The position numbers and the translations under genes were made by a program. Source: Termitomyces sp. T153 (Eukaryota; Basidiomycota; Agaricomycetes; Agaricales; Lyophyllaceae). From it: a DNA stretch of 64,000 nucleotides. Positions 11,365 through 24,990 of this stretch are shown here, one piece after another; position 1 is the stretch's first letter; the number at the start of each line of letters is the position of its first letter. Below the pieces are notes generated by a model. The model saw only the letters and a list, made by a program, of their open reading frames with translations. It was not told the DNA's origin and searched no databases. The DNA lies in NCBI GenBank assembly GCA_018296165.2, contig JACKQL020000020.1, positions 186,001 to 250,000 on the forward strand. The letters are read 5' to 3'.

Positions 11365-13074
11365 ACGGCATGATGAACCCCTCTATCAGATACTGATCAG
11401 AATCTTGTACGTATCTAGTACGTAGGATGTAATGTGTATGTATACCCTATATCTGTCCTTGTTATACAACCTTTTCTTGGAGCGAAGTAATGTAATCATG
11501 CATATGGAGATCTTTTCATTTATCAGGCTGAACGTCCCTGATCAGGGTGGATCCAAGAAGCGAGAGATACCCGTGTATGTGATCAGTCACACACAAATGA
11601 CAATTTCAGGCGGCCGCCAGGGCACCTCAGTATTTATGGCCCTTGTTGGTGCAATCACCAACTTCCCACATTTTCTGACAGCTTCTCACTCGCAATTCAA
11701 GAGTGGCCGATGTACCATTAACGAAGCTGGGAGGGATTCCCATCCTGAGGCCTGAGTATGCATGGACGGTTCTTGAAACCACATTCTCGAGGTGACGGCA
11801 AATTTCATGTGAAGATGACCGCTCCGGAAATCCAGATCCATTGATGTGGGATGTCCGCATCATGTCAGTTCGCCGAGATTTTGACAAATCTAACATATAG
11901 AAAAATACTGGATAAGGGACTATGGCACCACTTGCGCGAAATCTTCGATATGTAACTGGAGCATGCCGAGAATGTCTTCCCACTTCGGCGCTTCAACATG
12001 CTGAGTGTCAGCGGTGTCAGTATGTAGACGGGATTACACAAAGAGGGAAACGTTTAGATGATACGCGTTGTGCGGGGCCAGTATCTCAGGAGGGATTATA
12101 GTGGATATTGGCCGATGCTTATACTGTTTGTTGCTTAAGCGAGCGTGAATTCGAACAGGTGCCCCAGCTTAGTGTCTCAAGTGTCTGTAGGTCCAGATAG
12201 GAAAATACGCTGGATACCGGGCCACTTACACGGTATGTATCTTTGGTACTGGTTGTGGGATGCCATTGGGAGCACCACAAAGAAGCGCGCGACATCAGGA
12301 ATTCCTGGTGCCAGGATGAACGCTCTTTGGGGTACCAAAGATGCTTCTGTGCTTGTTGGACATGAGAAATCACGTGACCGACGCGAACAAGGAAATACAT
12401 ATGCATCCATAGTATGTTTTGTCCGACAACTCAGGACTAAAAACTCTCCTTTTTAGTCTTCGATGTATGTAGCTATCAGGGTACAGGGTCTTTTCTCGAA
12501 GTCATCAAATAGTTGCCTGAAAAGTTGTCGTATCAGCGACAAATCTTGTTCGACAGTCCACCCAGACTGGACTTTGAAGGCAAGGATCGCCGCGGCCGTA
12601 CACACGTGAAAGGAAAAAGAACGATAAGGGTCGCAAGACGCCGTAGTACAAGCAGCTGTGATCAAATATCTGAATCAGACTCCGCTGCGCTGCTCATCCT
12701 CAACCCTTCGCAACCGTCGTTCCACTACCATATAAGTACTAGTATTTGGTTCAATATGAGCATTTGCAGTATGTATTGAGGCTCCTTCACACCATGTCCA
12801 CATGATTCGGTATCGCTCGGCGAAGAGCGATCTCTCTTTTCAAGTGTACTACATTAAAGGTTGCAAGTAAGCGACAGGGAAAACTGCGTTGGCTAAGTAT
12901 CGGGAAGTCCCAACCAATGGCAAGGGACTGGTAAGGGGTGCGAAAACATTGCCGAGTGTAGGGCCCTTCCAAGTCGAACTGTGACAGCAAGAACCTGGAC
13001 CTTTATGAAAAGATCTTGCTTCTGTTTTCTCAGGGTGAAGTCGATGCAAATATCCACTCGTCACCGCTGACCGG
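11365..13074. other. Intergenic region between the tandem membrane-protein genes
   Basis: Normal CG content. Open stretches of about 100 residues occur on both strands (for example 11627-11983 minus and 12145-12456 plus), but none matches a family I know or the neighbouring paralogs. A NotI-like GGCGGCCGCC lies at about 11610. I see no supportable gene. Confidence 0.5.
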
Positions 13075-13081
13075 ATATAAA
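13075..13081 (+). promoter_or_regulatory. Probable TATA box of membrane-protein gene B
   Basis: ATATAAA lies 75-81 bases before the ATG at 13156 and is followed by a pyrimidine-rich stretch (TTTTCAGCTTTTCCCG and TCTAGTTCTTTG), the usual fungal core-promoter layout. Confidence 0.45.
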
Positions 13082-13155
13082 CTTGGCAAGATCTCGTCTT
13101 GCTTTTCAGCTTTTCCCGTTCTGCTCGCTCTAGTTCTTTGTACCCCCTTGTAATT

Positions 13156-14898
13156 ATGGTTGATTGGCAATCGGCTGAAGAGCTACAAAATGATGGTGGT
13201 GAGCTGACTGTCTCGTTCCGATGCTAGGGGTCTTAGTCGTGTTCGATGCTTATAGTCGCATTCACCAAATTCATACACTGTTTACTCGGCTTGTACATGT
13301 ATGTGTCGATTGTTTTGAGTTTTATCACCGCTTGCTGATGCGTTCGGTAGCTGGGAATGGTTTACATCGCTGGATTTTGATTGGAAATACATCAGTGGCA
13401 AGAAAACATTCCGATGGCCACTGGTATGTCTTGATCCTGGGTACTGTTCTCGCCTGATCAACGAGGCGAGTAGATATTCTACTTCTTAAACCGATACTGT
13501 TTGCTATTTGCGTTAATTGGGATGTATGCTCGGCTTTCTTTCTTTTTTGGTTGTGGGATGCTCAACTTTCATTTCAGTGCGATCGCTATGAATGTAACCA
13601 CGTGAGTCGTACCACCTGTTTCTCCTGCGTAGCTGGCACTTAAGGGAATGAACGATTAGTCAGATCAATTGTCAAGGACTTTATACGTTCAACCAAGTGC
13701 GTAATTCATATGATGAGCGCTACATACTTGCTTAACTGGATATTAGTGTTTTGGGAATGCTGCTATCGGTCTTGCCAGCATTAATTTATCATTGCGGACG
13801 TAAGTATATGCATATTCGCTCTCTCTCTATCTTCATTCATGAACTTGATGCAGAATGGCAGTGTGGTCGCAAAAGTGGTACATAGTAGTCCCTCTTATTC
13901 TTGTAATTTTGGCACATTGGTCTCTCCTACTACATGGTGTGTGACCGAATTTTCTTCTTTCTCGATTAGCCTTATCTAGTCTACTCTAGGGATCCTTCTC
14001 AAAGCCTCTTGGATACCAGGGCAGGGTTGTGTCATTGTGTCGACTGATAACAAACTTCTTGCTATCACTTTCATTTACTCTATGGTCTTCGACTTGATAG
14101 TGTTGTGTCTAACTGGGTATAAACTTCTTTCCGGCCCTGGTAAAAGTTCGCGCCTCGTGTCCCTAATTTTCAAGGATGGTTTAATCTACTTTGCTATTGC
14201 GTGAGCTCCTCCCCTGACACGCCTCATGTTCGTGATACTGACTGTTTATAGTTTCCTGGCGAATTTGATTGCCACTGTAAGCACGTTTTTTGGAGGACTT
14301 TCTGATACGACCGCTTGACTGCTCTAAAGATATTCATGCTTCTTGACTTGAATGCGGTGATGTCGATCATTGCGAATGTTCCGGCCGCAATCGCTTCAAC
14401 GGTGAGTCCGGTGTATTCAACAACTGCTTATAGTTTTCTTTTTTTTTTTTTTTTTTTTTGATTTTCGAGTGACTTCTTAGATTGTCGCCTGTCGCGCCGT
14501 CCGTCGTTTGTCGAACTATCAAAGTCAAGAAGCGGAAGTCTTCCCGTACGTGTCGTCTATGCTTATCTAAGTTACCGATAACTGAGGTTTCTTATCAGAT
14601 CAACCACCCGTGGTACAACTTTAGCTTTTCTATCAGGCGGTAACGGCAGCGCTATTCGTCCCCCGAAAATTTCGACCAAACTCAATGCTGCTCCGGCTGA
14701 TGGAGTGCATGTTCATGTAAGGTATCCTTATTTCTTCGACATTGCCATTTGAATAACTTGGTTTAGATGGAGACATTTGAAAGTCCGTCAGATAAATCTT
14801 TCAACGAATACGATGCTGCTGGAAATATTGTTAAGGCTGATAACTACGACCCTGAAGCGCAGGTCATCAGCAATGAATTCAAACGCCCCCCATACTAG
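13156..14898 (+). CDS. Multi-pass membrane protein, tandem copy B
   Basis: Fourteen exons give a 342-residue protein: 13156-13198, 13256-13298, 13351-13423, 13474-13523, 13578-13601, 13660-13696, 13747-13799, 13854-13936, 13990-14200, 14252-14276, 14330-14401, 14481-14545, 14599-14716, 14767-14898. It is a clear paralog of copy A along its whole length: IWEWFTSLDFDW against IYEWFISLDFEW, GLASINLSLRT against GLASINLSIRT, and a tail beginning METFESPSD against METFTREED. Function is unknown; several membrane segments and a charged tail suggest a plasma-membrane or endomembrane protein, possibly receptor-like. Compared with copy A it has two more introns (13199-13255 and 14277-14329) and a normal GT donor at 14402. 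A run of about 20 T lies in the intron before 14481. Confidence 0.85.
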
Positions 14899-17341
14899 CC
14901 CTTCCACTCCGTGCCGGTGCTCTGTGCTTCTTTGACACGGTCCCAACGTGTACTTAATCAATCAAAAAAAAAAGAAAAAAGAATTCTAATCTCGGCCTAT
15001 ACCACTCTTGATACCTCTATTCATCGTGCTGCTTTCTGGATCCATTTGTAACACCCTTTTCGCTGTCAAGGACTCTTTACCTTTGTGATTGCATCATTGC
15101 TATCATCCCGAGGGCAGTTATGGTGTTTGATATACCTTTCTTGCGGTTTTCAAATGATACGTAGTTCGGCATTACAATATCGTGATGAAAAAAAAAAGTT
15201 TATCATACGTTGCGATAGTTTGGCCAATAGTGTATTCTATAATAGATGTGGATGAAGTATAACAAAGACGAAAGACAATCAAACTCTGGATTTATCAGTA
15301 TATAATAAAGGTACTCATGAGACGGCGTTTTATAAAAAGGTAAATTGAAGTTGATAAAGGTCATACCATCAACATTTGTCAGTGGTCACTCCCCGACATA
15401 GCCGGGTTCGTTCTCTGCTGCGCTGATCTTGTCAGTACAAATCCGATCTATCACCGGTGAACAACACAACATCTACGCAGTCAGTCTTTTTCAAGAGATT
15501 GAGATGGTACTACAAAGACTTACAGGCGAAGTCGGTTCCTTGTAAGGTAAGTACGCTTATAGATAGGTAGGACATAGTACAAAGCTAGCGACCAAGAAGT
15601 TAGGTCGCTGGAATTTTATTTCGTACCCGAATTCTTATCAATGTGTACTAAATACTTACGAGACAGGTAACTTCAAAGCCATGAAGCGCGTGCATGCTAC
15701 TCTGCGCTGGAAGCGAGGTTAGGACACGTCGAACGGTAGATGGTGGGGCGACCCAAATTCTGATAGAGCATTGGATCGACACGCGGCTCCTTAACCTTCA
15801 AATCAGCGGACTATTCTAGAGGCCCAACAGAAACTCCGAGACCTACAAAGGAGTTATTCTCCACCTGAGTATACTGATATCAATAGCGCGTCTTGCCGGA
15901 TTGATCTCTCCACACCCACGCCTACCCGGTCAAACACTAATTCTTGGAATGCTGACAAGGACGTGTAATGCTATAACGCTATAACGTAGCATGCACCATG
16001 GCCGAAAGTCCGAGGCAAAGGCACCCTCCACATGTGCAATACATGTGCAGTTGAATCCTTGGCGAGGCACTGAACCGAAAATTCCACGCTGCTCTTGCAA
16101 TCCTTAAAGCAAGAAGTTAGTAAGAAACAGGCAGGCTGAGTCCACGAGTTTGTAAATAAATTTGGGACAAGAGGACAGTAGGTACCAATCGATAAGTTGA
16201 CCATGAAAAAATCACTTTTTTATGTACCGCGGCAACCTGACCCGACATGAAGAGTTGAGTGTATATCGAGCGACTTTTGATTATGGCTTACAGAATCATT
16301 TTCGTAAGCTCACAGCCGTCCGTAATTGCTTCCAAAGGTTTACGCTATGTGCAGATGGCCTCCAAACCCAAGATAGCTAGGCTGACAGCATACGGGTTGA
16401 TAATTACATATGTCAAGAATTCAGTCTCAAAATCTGTTCTGATACAAATAAGTCTCCAAGGTCATGCATATAGGGAAGTTGATTCAACTCAGCCAACCTA
16501 GAGTCTCGGTAATACGAATCGAAAGAAGGTATCGATATCCCGGTCCTGGAAGAGAACAACTGTTTCACACGTTTCACACTCAACTTTCGAAGCAAAGTTA
16601 CAATTATTTTTCTAGTTACCTAGATGAAAAATAATGTCAGGATTCAGGAGAAAGGAAAGTGGCTATGGACAAGACAAGGACAAGAGAGGTTCGAGAGAAG
16701 GTGTCGGCCATCGCTGGCGCCGAGCGCTTATTTCGGGCCGTGAAGACCGGTGAACCCTTCAGGATGATTCTTTTGTATCGTACTATCGTCCCAAAGCAGT
16801 CATCAATTATCAACACCTGGAATCGGTCCTAACAGGCTATGGCATCGAACTATGCTCTTAATGAGATATGTGTTGTTCACACTTTGTGTTTAGCGTGCCA
16901 CGAGTTCCAGCTACGAATTTCGACAATACTCAAAAAGTTCCCTTCTCTCTTCAATTTCCTAGATACTATATGTACACTCAACCCCAAGAATGGTCTCTCA
17001 CTTCCAAATGAACTCCCATACACATTAACTCTCATGGTTCATCATGATGAATGGATAAAGTTCATGGTAAGCACGCTTTTCGTGCGCTCAGCCGCGAAGT
17101 ACATATCGCGGAATTTCCGTCTTGGTACGATCGACTCGGACTATGGGACACTTTAAAGGCTTCCTTTCAAGATATTTAACAGCTCTAGCCCATCAATCTC
17201 GCTTGTCTTACGACGCTTGCTCCGTATCCTTGGAAGGCAGGCCTTGTCAAGACGCGTCGAGGCCAAAAAAGGACGTGGGACTATTATGGATTGTTTGTGT
17301 ATCATCGACACATGTTCTGAACTCTGGCAGACTCACCATCA
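14899..17341. other. Intergenic region upstream of the UNC80-like gene
   Basis: No gene is recognised. A-rich runs at about 14970 and 15190 suggest 3' regions. Open stretches at 15971-16204 (minus) and 16839-17156 (plus, 105 residues, MASNYALNEICVV...) have no family signature, and the second abuts the 5' flank of the next gene, where an upstream exon or transcript leader could lie. Confidence 0.5.
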
Positions 17342-20300
17342 ATGGCTTCGAGTGAGGGTAAGAAGAATGGAAGACGTTTGTTCTCTTTTGATACTCTGAG
17401 CCGGTCTTCTCCAATTGAAGCTGCTCATTCTCGTCATCAGCACTCAAAGCCATCTTTACAGCACCTTATTAACGACGAGGAAATCAAAGGCGAACCTACG
17501 GGATCTTCTCAGGAAACATGGACAGGCATTGATTTGTCTGGACCCCCTCTAGCATCTGGCAAGAGCTCGTCTCGAGCGTCGAGTTGTATTCCTGAACGAA
17601 AGCGGAAACCAGCACCACTCAGGTCGACTACTCCCGACGCGATTGTGCCCACGTCATCATCCCGCAAACGATGGGAGCAATTGCGCCAGCATGTACTTCC
17701 CGTTCCTAGTCATTCAAATACACCACCAGTAGCAGATCTTCCTCCGGTGGCTTTCCAAACGCTTCCTCTCCCAACGAGGAGCCAGACACCAGTACAGAAA
17801 CCTTCTCGTTTAGCGCGTTTGGGTTTTCGCCATGTCGTAGAACACGCTCGAGAGGTAGACGAGAGTCGCAAAACTTCTCAGGAGTTTGAGAAAGTTTGTT
17901 GGGCAATAAGGATGGCCGAACCACAGAAAATGAAGGTCGATCCGAACACGACTGGCTCTTCATTGCATTTAACGTTCATGTCTCACACTTCTCTCGCATC
18001 AGACGGTACTTCGATCCTAGAACGCCACCCACATACGCACAAGAAGCATGACTTACGTCGCCCGCAGTCTGTCCAGTCACTAACGACTTATCGGAACATT
18101 CCAACCGTGAAACCACTTTGTCAGTTATTGTTACACCATGCCACTCCTTCATTGGAGAGAAGAACAACTTTTTCAACGCTACCTCACGAGTCTCTCGTTT
18201 TGTCTACCCTTTTGATTCCATTTTTGTCCATGGAGGAGAGTCCACGGTTAGAAGAGGAAAGGTGGAATGCGATCGAGGCCTTCGAGACGATTACGCGGTC
18301 TTGGGCGCCACATAACGAGGTGAACTTTGATCACGCCCCTTTTTCCTGTATTCATTAGAATTTTTCCGTAGGAAAAGGGTATTGAGCGTTATCTCTGGTG
18401 CTGCAAGGCGGCAATCATTCCTCCAGGGACGATGCGAACCCGTATTCTAAGCATTCTTTGGGGACTTATCATACCCACGGATAATAATTATGTCATATCT
18501 ACACCGCAATGCTTTCAAACGCTAGCTCAAGGTCTTTTCTCCCTTCTCCCACATCTTCGGCCCTTATCCAGCTCACCGATCGACCATGAAGAGGTACCTT
18601 TTCTAATGGACGTAATTTCAAGAATCTGTGATGGTTGCTGTGGTGAACTGGAAGCCCATTTTGCTCAAGAGGAGTATGGTACAGTCTCGTCCGCCAAGGA
18701 TGACAAGAACCTCATTCGAGAAGCCATCCTTTTCGAAGCTCTAACACGGTGCTTGGAAGACTGCACGAACGACAGTCGGGTATGGTTGTTCCAGCATGTT
18801 GTTGAGGTAAAGTAAAGGACACGTAAAAAAGCGTTTGGTCCCTCGTCTCACCGTGTTTACCAGCAATATTGGATCAAGAGCCCAGCGAAGACACAATTCA
18901 CGCCCTTGCTCTCAACGATATATGCTCGTACTCTCAGCGGCGTTAGTCGCGCTTTAGTCAGTATTCTTTCTGTGCCTCTGGACCAAGGGGCGTCGTTGCA
19001 AAGAGCCCAACATGCTGTCAAGCTTATTCAAAGTAGACTTATCCTTGACATGGATGCACTAGGTGATGCTGTCGAACTAGAGGCGAGAATGAACATCGTT
19101 AAAGCTGTCCTTGAACTTGTTTGTATCGATAGAGCTAGAGAACCGGTACAATGGGGATTATCGTTACTACACACGTGGTACCGTGGATCTTCGCTCTGGA
19201 AGTCCTATCTGAATGCAACTCTTCAGGACTTTGTGAGCACTCAATTCCTTGTCTTCAATCTGCATGTTGATTCATTCCATGGCTTAGATATCCAAGGGTA
19301 CCTGGCCAAACATCATCTTAAAATTTGCGACTTTGATCAGACTTCTTTCTGACGACATCAGAAAGTCCATGGTGACTTTCGTGCTGCCACTTTTGTACGA
19401 CGTGAGTTTGTCATTTGTTGACTGTTGACGACCGCCCACTCCACGACAGAGACTTGTCGAGGGACCTCCACCATTTCCCTGCATCCCACTTACCAATCTC
19501 CTAGACATTATTGCACAATTATATCCTCAGGTCTTCTACAAACCACTCTTCTTATGCGCGGCTTCGTCGAAAGAAATAACTATCATAAATCACCTTTGCA
19601 TAATCAGTATCGTCTCCAAGTTTCTTCCAGACTTTTGGATACGCGATGCGGAAATGGTGTCTGTGGCATTGATGAGCGACAGTGTGAAGAAAGCGCCAGA
19701 AGCAGAACGCAAGACGTGGACAAAACAGAAGCTTGGCCAAGCTGTAGTAATGTTAGAGTTGATTGCGTTTATACAGAGCGCACGGCATGAAAAGGAGGCG
19801 GCTTCCGTCAGTTTTTACTTATTCTAAGTGTGATATGTTGAACTGACTCGAGTTGGATGTTTTATAGTCTTCCAATAGTTTATTAGCTGAGACGGTTAAA
19901 TTTGTTGTAGCTTTGGAAGCGCGGCTTGCTATCCTGCTTGAGGCCAAAGTGAGCCTTTTGACTTTCATACTGACAAACTGTAACATCAAAGAGATCAGGA
20001 ACGTACCGCTTCATTAGCTATGTCTCGACGCCTGCTTTTCTGTGTTCTTTTAAGGGAAATGAGGCTGTTAACTCGTTCTCTCAAACCGTAAGTGGAATGC
20101 TAGCGAATGAAACTGCATTTATTGAATTGCCAAATCCCAGTACCCTTTGGCTTGCTCAAATTGTCAGATGGTGTATAGATATCTACACGGACGATGGGAC
20201 TAGCTTCGATCCTGAGGAAGAACAGAAGAGTACAACCAGTCAGATACAGGGATTGTATGCTGCCGCACAAGATGGCATTCGATCTACAACTCAGGTACCT

Positions 20301-23300
20301 TGGGCTGTTCTTTTTGTGTTACAACCTGCTCAGTCAATTTTAACATCAGCGTCGAAGTACAATGGTTCTCTCGAAGTCACTGCAAAAGCCGCAGTCGGCA
20401 GAAGATGAGTCTTCAAGGACCTCTGACTTGGCGGCCATGTTTGCTCAGAGAGAGCCTTTGATAACTTCAATTTCGAAAGGATTCGTGAGAAAGGCTATGA
20501 AACTATTAGTCACGATGTCGACACTGCTGACTCAGTCCGAATACCGTCGCCTGGCTTCATATCTTTGGGATCTACTTCAGGATGACGGAGATGCTTCTCT
20601 GACTGCTGCGGTATTTGCTTGTAGGTCTCTGCTTTGCCCTCCTTGACTGAAGTCGACTAGGTGTGTTTTCTCGTAATGCAGTGTGCCGAAAAGACCCCTA
20701 TGGACCTTTTGGCTGTCATCGAAGTCAACTTGCAGAGGTGATAGAACTTCATCCAGTGCTCAGCGCTCCTTTTGACAATTTGAGATCAGCTCTGATGAAG
20801 ATACAAAGCTGAACGCTGTACACAAGATTGGTATTCTCTTCAATTGGCGGTATCAAATCATATCACCACATATCATCGCGGACCGTGCACGGCGTCCTTT
20901 CAAAGCGGCTCGAGGACCACTTTCCTTTGTTTCTACCGACATTGGTTCGACTGCATATATTCGAAAGGATGATCCCAACGATGTAAAAGACAATTTCCCT
21001 GCCGAATTGAGAAAGCGCTTAGCTGAGATTGGATGGAATCACGATGATGCTCCTGTTGACCAACATCAAGAATGGATCGAAGTTCCCATATCTCTTTTAT
21101 CGTCTCAGCAATTAGATCGCCTGGAGAATATTGGTCCAGATATCGCACCACCTCCTTCCCCAACGATGTTGAACCTGGGATTGTTGACCTCTTTGACAGG
21201 GGAGAAGGTTGAGGACACTGGATTATTACGACGTAGTTCAAGCACCGGTGGCCCCATCCACATGCTGAAGCGAAGAGCCGTTTTCGTCCCATCCCTAACT
21301 TTCGTGTTTCCTCGTCTGGCGTCGCTGGTGTTTGATCCCAGCTTGTCAATTTCATCTGCCGCTCGATCAACAATGCTTGATATAATGCGCAATGATCCTA
21401 CTCTGATCAGTCGCCCAGTTCTTGATCTATTTGCAGGGGAGCAGAAGGACATTCAATCTGCTGTTGTGACACTCAATGCCTTCCTCCATGTTCAAAGAGT
21501 TTTGCCTTATCCTATGTCGCACTTTTTGTTCAACAACGTAGCTGGATTTCTGAAATGGACAAGTCGCCAATCTGAGGAAGCGGACGCCCTGCAAGATTTT
21601 GCTCATGTTGTACCTATTCTGACACACCTTGTCACACAAGTCAGTGGCTTGTCTGTACGTGACATTCGACGAGCGAAGATCGAGCCTTTCCTCATCCCTT
21701 CAGGATCCCTTTGGTTCCCCTCTTCCGCTCCTTCCGGGCCTATGTTCCCTCGAAGCCTTGGGTCCAACAGAGATCCATTCGAGAATCTGCCATCTGATCT
21801 GGTGTCAATCACGATCATCCGTGTGTCGCAAAACATGCTTCTCTTAGCGATGTTGAAGAGAAATCGTCACGATGTACAGCTTGTCAGAAAGAGCATGTCA
21901 CGGCTAGAGCTCCCGACGATTACGATTGATCAATCCCCCCTGGAATTAGCAGATTTCGTGCCTTTCCGAGGAAAAAAAGAACAAGCCAGTCCCAGCTTGA
22001 CAGGCTTATCCATAATGCTCTCTCGCAGTTACATCCTGCTCGTCGCGCAAGTCTTTCGCTCTATGTCACGTCATTTGAACGACCGTAACGAATTAGCTGT
22101 CCTTGTTGATGGTTTGAATCGTGTTCTCTTAGTCCATGGCGATGATATTGGGATTGTCAGTCAAGTCATCATAGGTAGGTCATTCTTCGCCAAAAAAATG
22201 GCCTTGTTCCTGAATAAGCTTCGCAGCTTTGATGGTTGCTAGTACTCGGTTTCGTCGTCTTTTCACTTCGGGTGGTGGTTACGTCCTCTTTATGCCAGTG
22301 CTTCTCAAGGTTTACACAGAATCTCAGGGCCATCCAGGTATCAAATTGGCTATAGAGTACGGAGCGAATCGTTTCTATGCGCTACACCAGGAGTCTTTCG
22401 TCTTTCAGACCCTGGATATATTGGCTCATGTCACCGCTTTGCCACACATTGATGTCGAGCCGCTCGTGAAGAGTCTATACAACCTATTCTTTGCTTTACG
22501 AAAGGGCGTACTCCCTTCGACGCCGGATGCAGCTGGCATTCATAATGCGAACAGAGTCCAGGAACGGGAGGCTCTCATTATGAACACTGCCGAAGGAGAG
22601 CCTCAGACGTTCTTGACCCTCTTGAGAAGAAATCAAGCCATTGGTGAAAACCAGCATCTTGTCCTCGAATTGCCTGAGGAGTACGAAACCAATCGGCTTG
22701 GCATGGACGATTTTGTCCGCCTCTTCCTCACCGTTATTGCTCACGATTCTTCCATCATCCGAGCTGAACAATTTCTGCGTCTTTTACGTATATTGACTCC
22801 GCATTTGTACCATGCCTCCTCAAACGCCAGGGCGATTCTGCAGGGTGGAATTGATGCCTTAGCCATTCTTCTGATGAAAACCTCTGTCAAACTGAAAGCC
22901 TCAGAGTCGAGCGAAGGCATATTCTCTCCCTTGTCAGAGAAAATCCTGGAAAATCGATTACTCGAAAAGTCGCGATCGGAGAGCAACATCATGACCATGC
23001 GTTTGGACTTTCTGGCATTACTCATTGCATTCGTTCGTGCTGGCGGGCTACTTTCCTTGGCCGCTATGCTTCGTACGACTGAACTAATTAGAACAATGCT
23101 CAAAGAAGTACCTATGGATATCAATTATAGTATTTCCAACTTCATACCAAGCTTCATCCATGCTTCATTTATGCGAGAAAGCCCACCACCTCTCAAAGTC
23201 GTGGTGACATTTTTGGAGGAACTGTCCCCTCTGATCGCTAATTATAGCCCCGTTGTGGACTTTTCGAGCGCATTCCAAACCATTTCAGAACTCGTGGCTA

Positions 23301-24715
23301 GTTCAACCTATTCCAGTCAACCCCAATTTTCACGTGCCGTGGTCTCATGCATATGCGTGCCTGCCCTGTTGTCCTGTGAAATGGCGGCATCGTCAAACAT
23401 TCTAATGTCTCTGCCAAGTCGCTTCAGCATCGTCACTCTCATCGCACAGTGTATCTTCCTTCGTGGCGCTAATGTAATTGCAGAGGTCGAGAAAAGAATC
23501 CCTTCGTACGATTATCTTGCTGGAGTGGTGCTGCCCCTCGTCTTCTCACTCAAGACAGAAGCAATCCTTGACTGTGATGGCCAACTTGATACATGGCATC
23601 GAGATGCAATTAGGAGTGCGTGGATTCGTTTATTGTCATTCACGATGTCCACATGCAGAACGACACCGCGTCCTTTGGAAAGGTCTAGGTCTCAGGACAG
23701 ACGCCGATCAAATGACTCGAAGCGACCTCCCCCTCCTTTCCTCATCGCGTTGCAGATCATCAAAGTTATTATAGTTCGCGTCGGCTTAGAGATATCCTCC
23801 CGCATTCCTAGTATATGGCTCCGGCTGAGGGCTTTTCTTGTCGACATCCTAGCAAACGGCAATGCCAGTTTTGCTACCAATAACAGTGAGATGTCTACTT
23901 TTCCATCTCCCACACATTCGCCGCGGTCCAGCGTCCATCTCGATCCGTTCCAATCGTCAGTCTCTAGTAATTTCCTGCCTGCGCTTCATCCACGCTCCTT
24001 CTCTCATCCCAGAATAATTGATTACTCACTCTGGTCTTTCCTGGAAATTCTCTGTATACACCGTAACCCTTTGGTCCTTCAAATGAGACTCTTTGTGATG
24101 GAGAAACTCGTTGAGCTAGATCATGACCTTCGACACCAACACCATGATCCGCGCGGCCGGCGCATATCGACATCCGTCTTTTCCAAGCCTCGAAGAGAGA
24201 TGCCGTCTCCTACATCTCCTGACTCATCTCCCCTCTTGAATGCATCGCAATCTTCCCCCCAACATTTATATCCGAATCCTTCCCTTGTTTCACTCGAAGC
24301 GGACAGGCAACCAGGCTATAACGTCCTTTCGTCTCCTCATAACATTCGGGGCCCCAAAATTGTCCATCTCGGCCCAATCTCCGCCTTTGGGCGTACTCTT
24401 TCTCCCGGTCGAGGTGGGAAGGAACTGAACGGCATGACGACTACGACCAAGATCAAGTCGGTAGCGCTCGCTTGCGCCACATATAGAAGAATACGGACAG
24501 TCCAGAAGTTCATGGGGTATGAAGACTTGTTGCCCATGCCACAGAACCAGGGAATTGATGGTGACGATATGATCACGACGATGTGGACCCAGAGAGAAGT
24601 TCTGGATGCTATCAGAAGGGAGACACAGGAACTGTTAAAAGAATTTGAGGAGTCAGATCCAAGTTTGGAGGATGGAGGTGGGCTCGTGAACCCACCACAA
24701 ATGGGACCGCCATAA
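17342..24715 (+). CDS. UNC80-like giant helical-repeat protein
   Basis: Twelve exons give 2255 residues: 17342-18319, 18372-18806, 18864-19232, 19288-19401, 19450-19806, 19868-19948, 19999-20087, 20141-20294, 20350-20610, 20682-20737, 20790-22174, 22227-24715. The first ~250 residues are Ser/Pro-rich and probably disordered. The rest is alpha-helical with no enzyme motif. The stretches that suggest UNC80 are the central block around FVSTDIGSTAYIRKDDPND (about 20930) with CAEKTPMDLLAVIEV before it, AEMVSVALMSD (about 19660), and the FVPSLTFVFPRLASLVFDPS block (about 21290). UNC80 is the large auxiliary subunit of the NALCN sodium-leak channel in animals; the fungal NALCN relative is Cch1. Assignment rests on remembered family patterns, so it is moderate; the gene itself is certain. 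A general HEAT/armadillo-type scaffold is the alternative. The C-terminal 150 residues are again Ser/Pro-rich. The gene converges on the Crh gene downstream. Confidence 0.8.
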
Positions 24716-24990
24716 CGAGACAATCGTTGATCGCTTACCTCTGCATTGCTGTCTTATGTCTTTCTTGTTATTCGCGCTTTCATGCAAGCTATCGTATAAA
24801 CATCTACCATTACATAGATTCTGTAGCACCTGATGTACTATATCGCCCTTTTCTTAGTCTAATGTATCATCATCCCATGAGCTCGACCAATAAATTATGC
24901 GAGGGGTATGATGTAGGGGAGTTTGTAAGGAACAAATGGAAGAGAGCTAGATGACAAGTCCACTCAGCGTCTCAAAAGCGTCGTCTTAAA

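Noticed and set aside
15300..15500. Possible tRNA-like GGGTTCGTTC near 15404
   Set aside because: No matching acceptor stem or anticodon arm could be folded around it.
17342..24715. Tuberin (TSC2) as identity of the giant gene
   Set aside because: No Rap-GAP domain at the C-terminus, which is Ser/Pro-rich. The central blocks fit UNC80 better.
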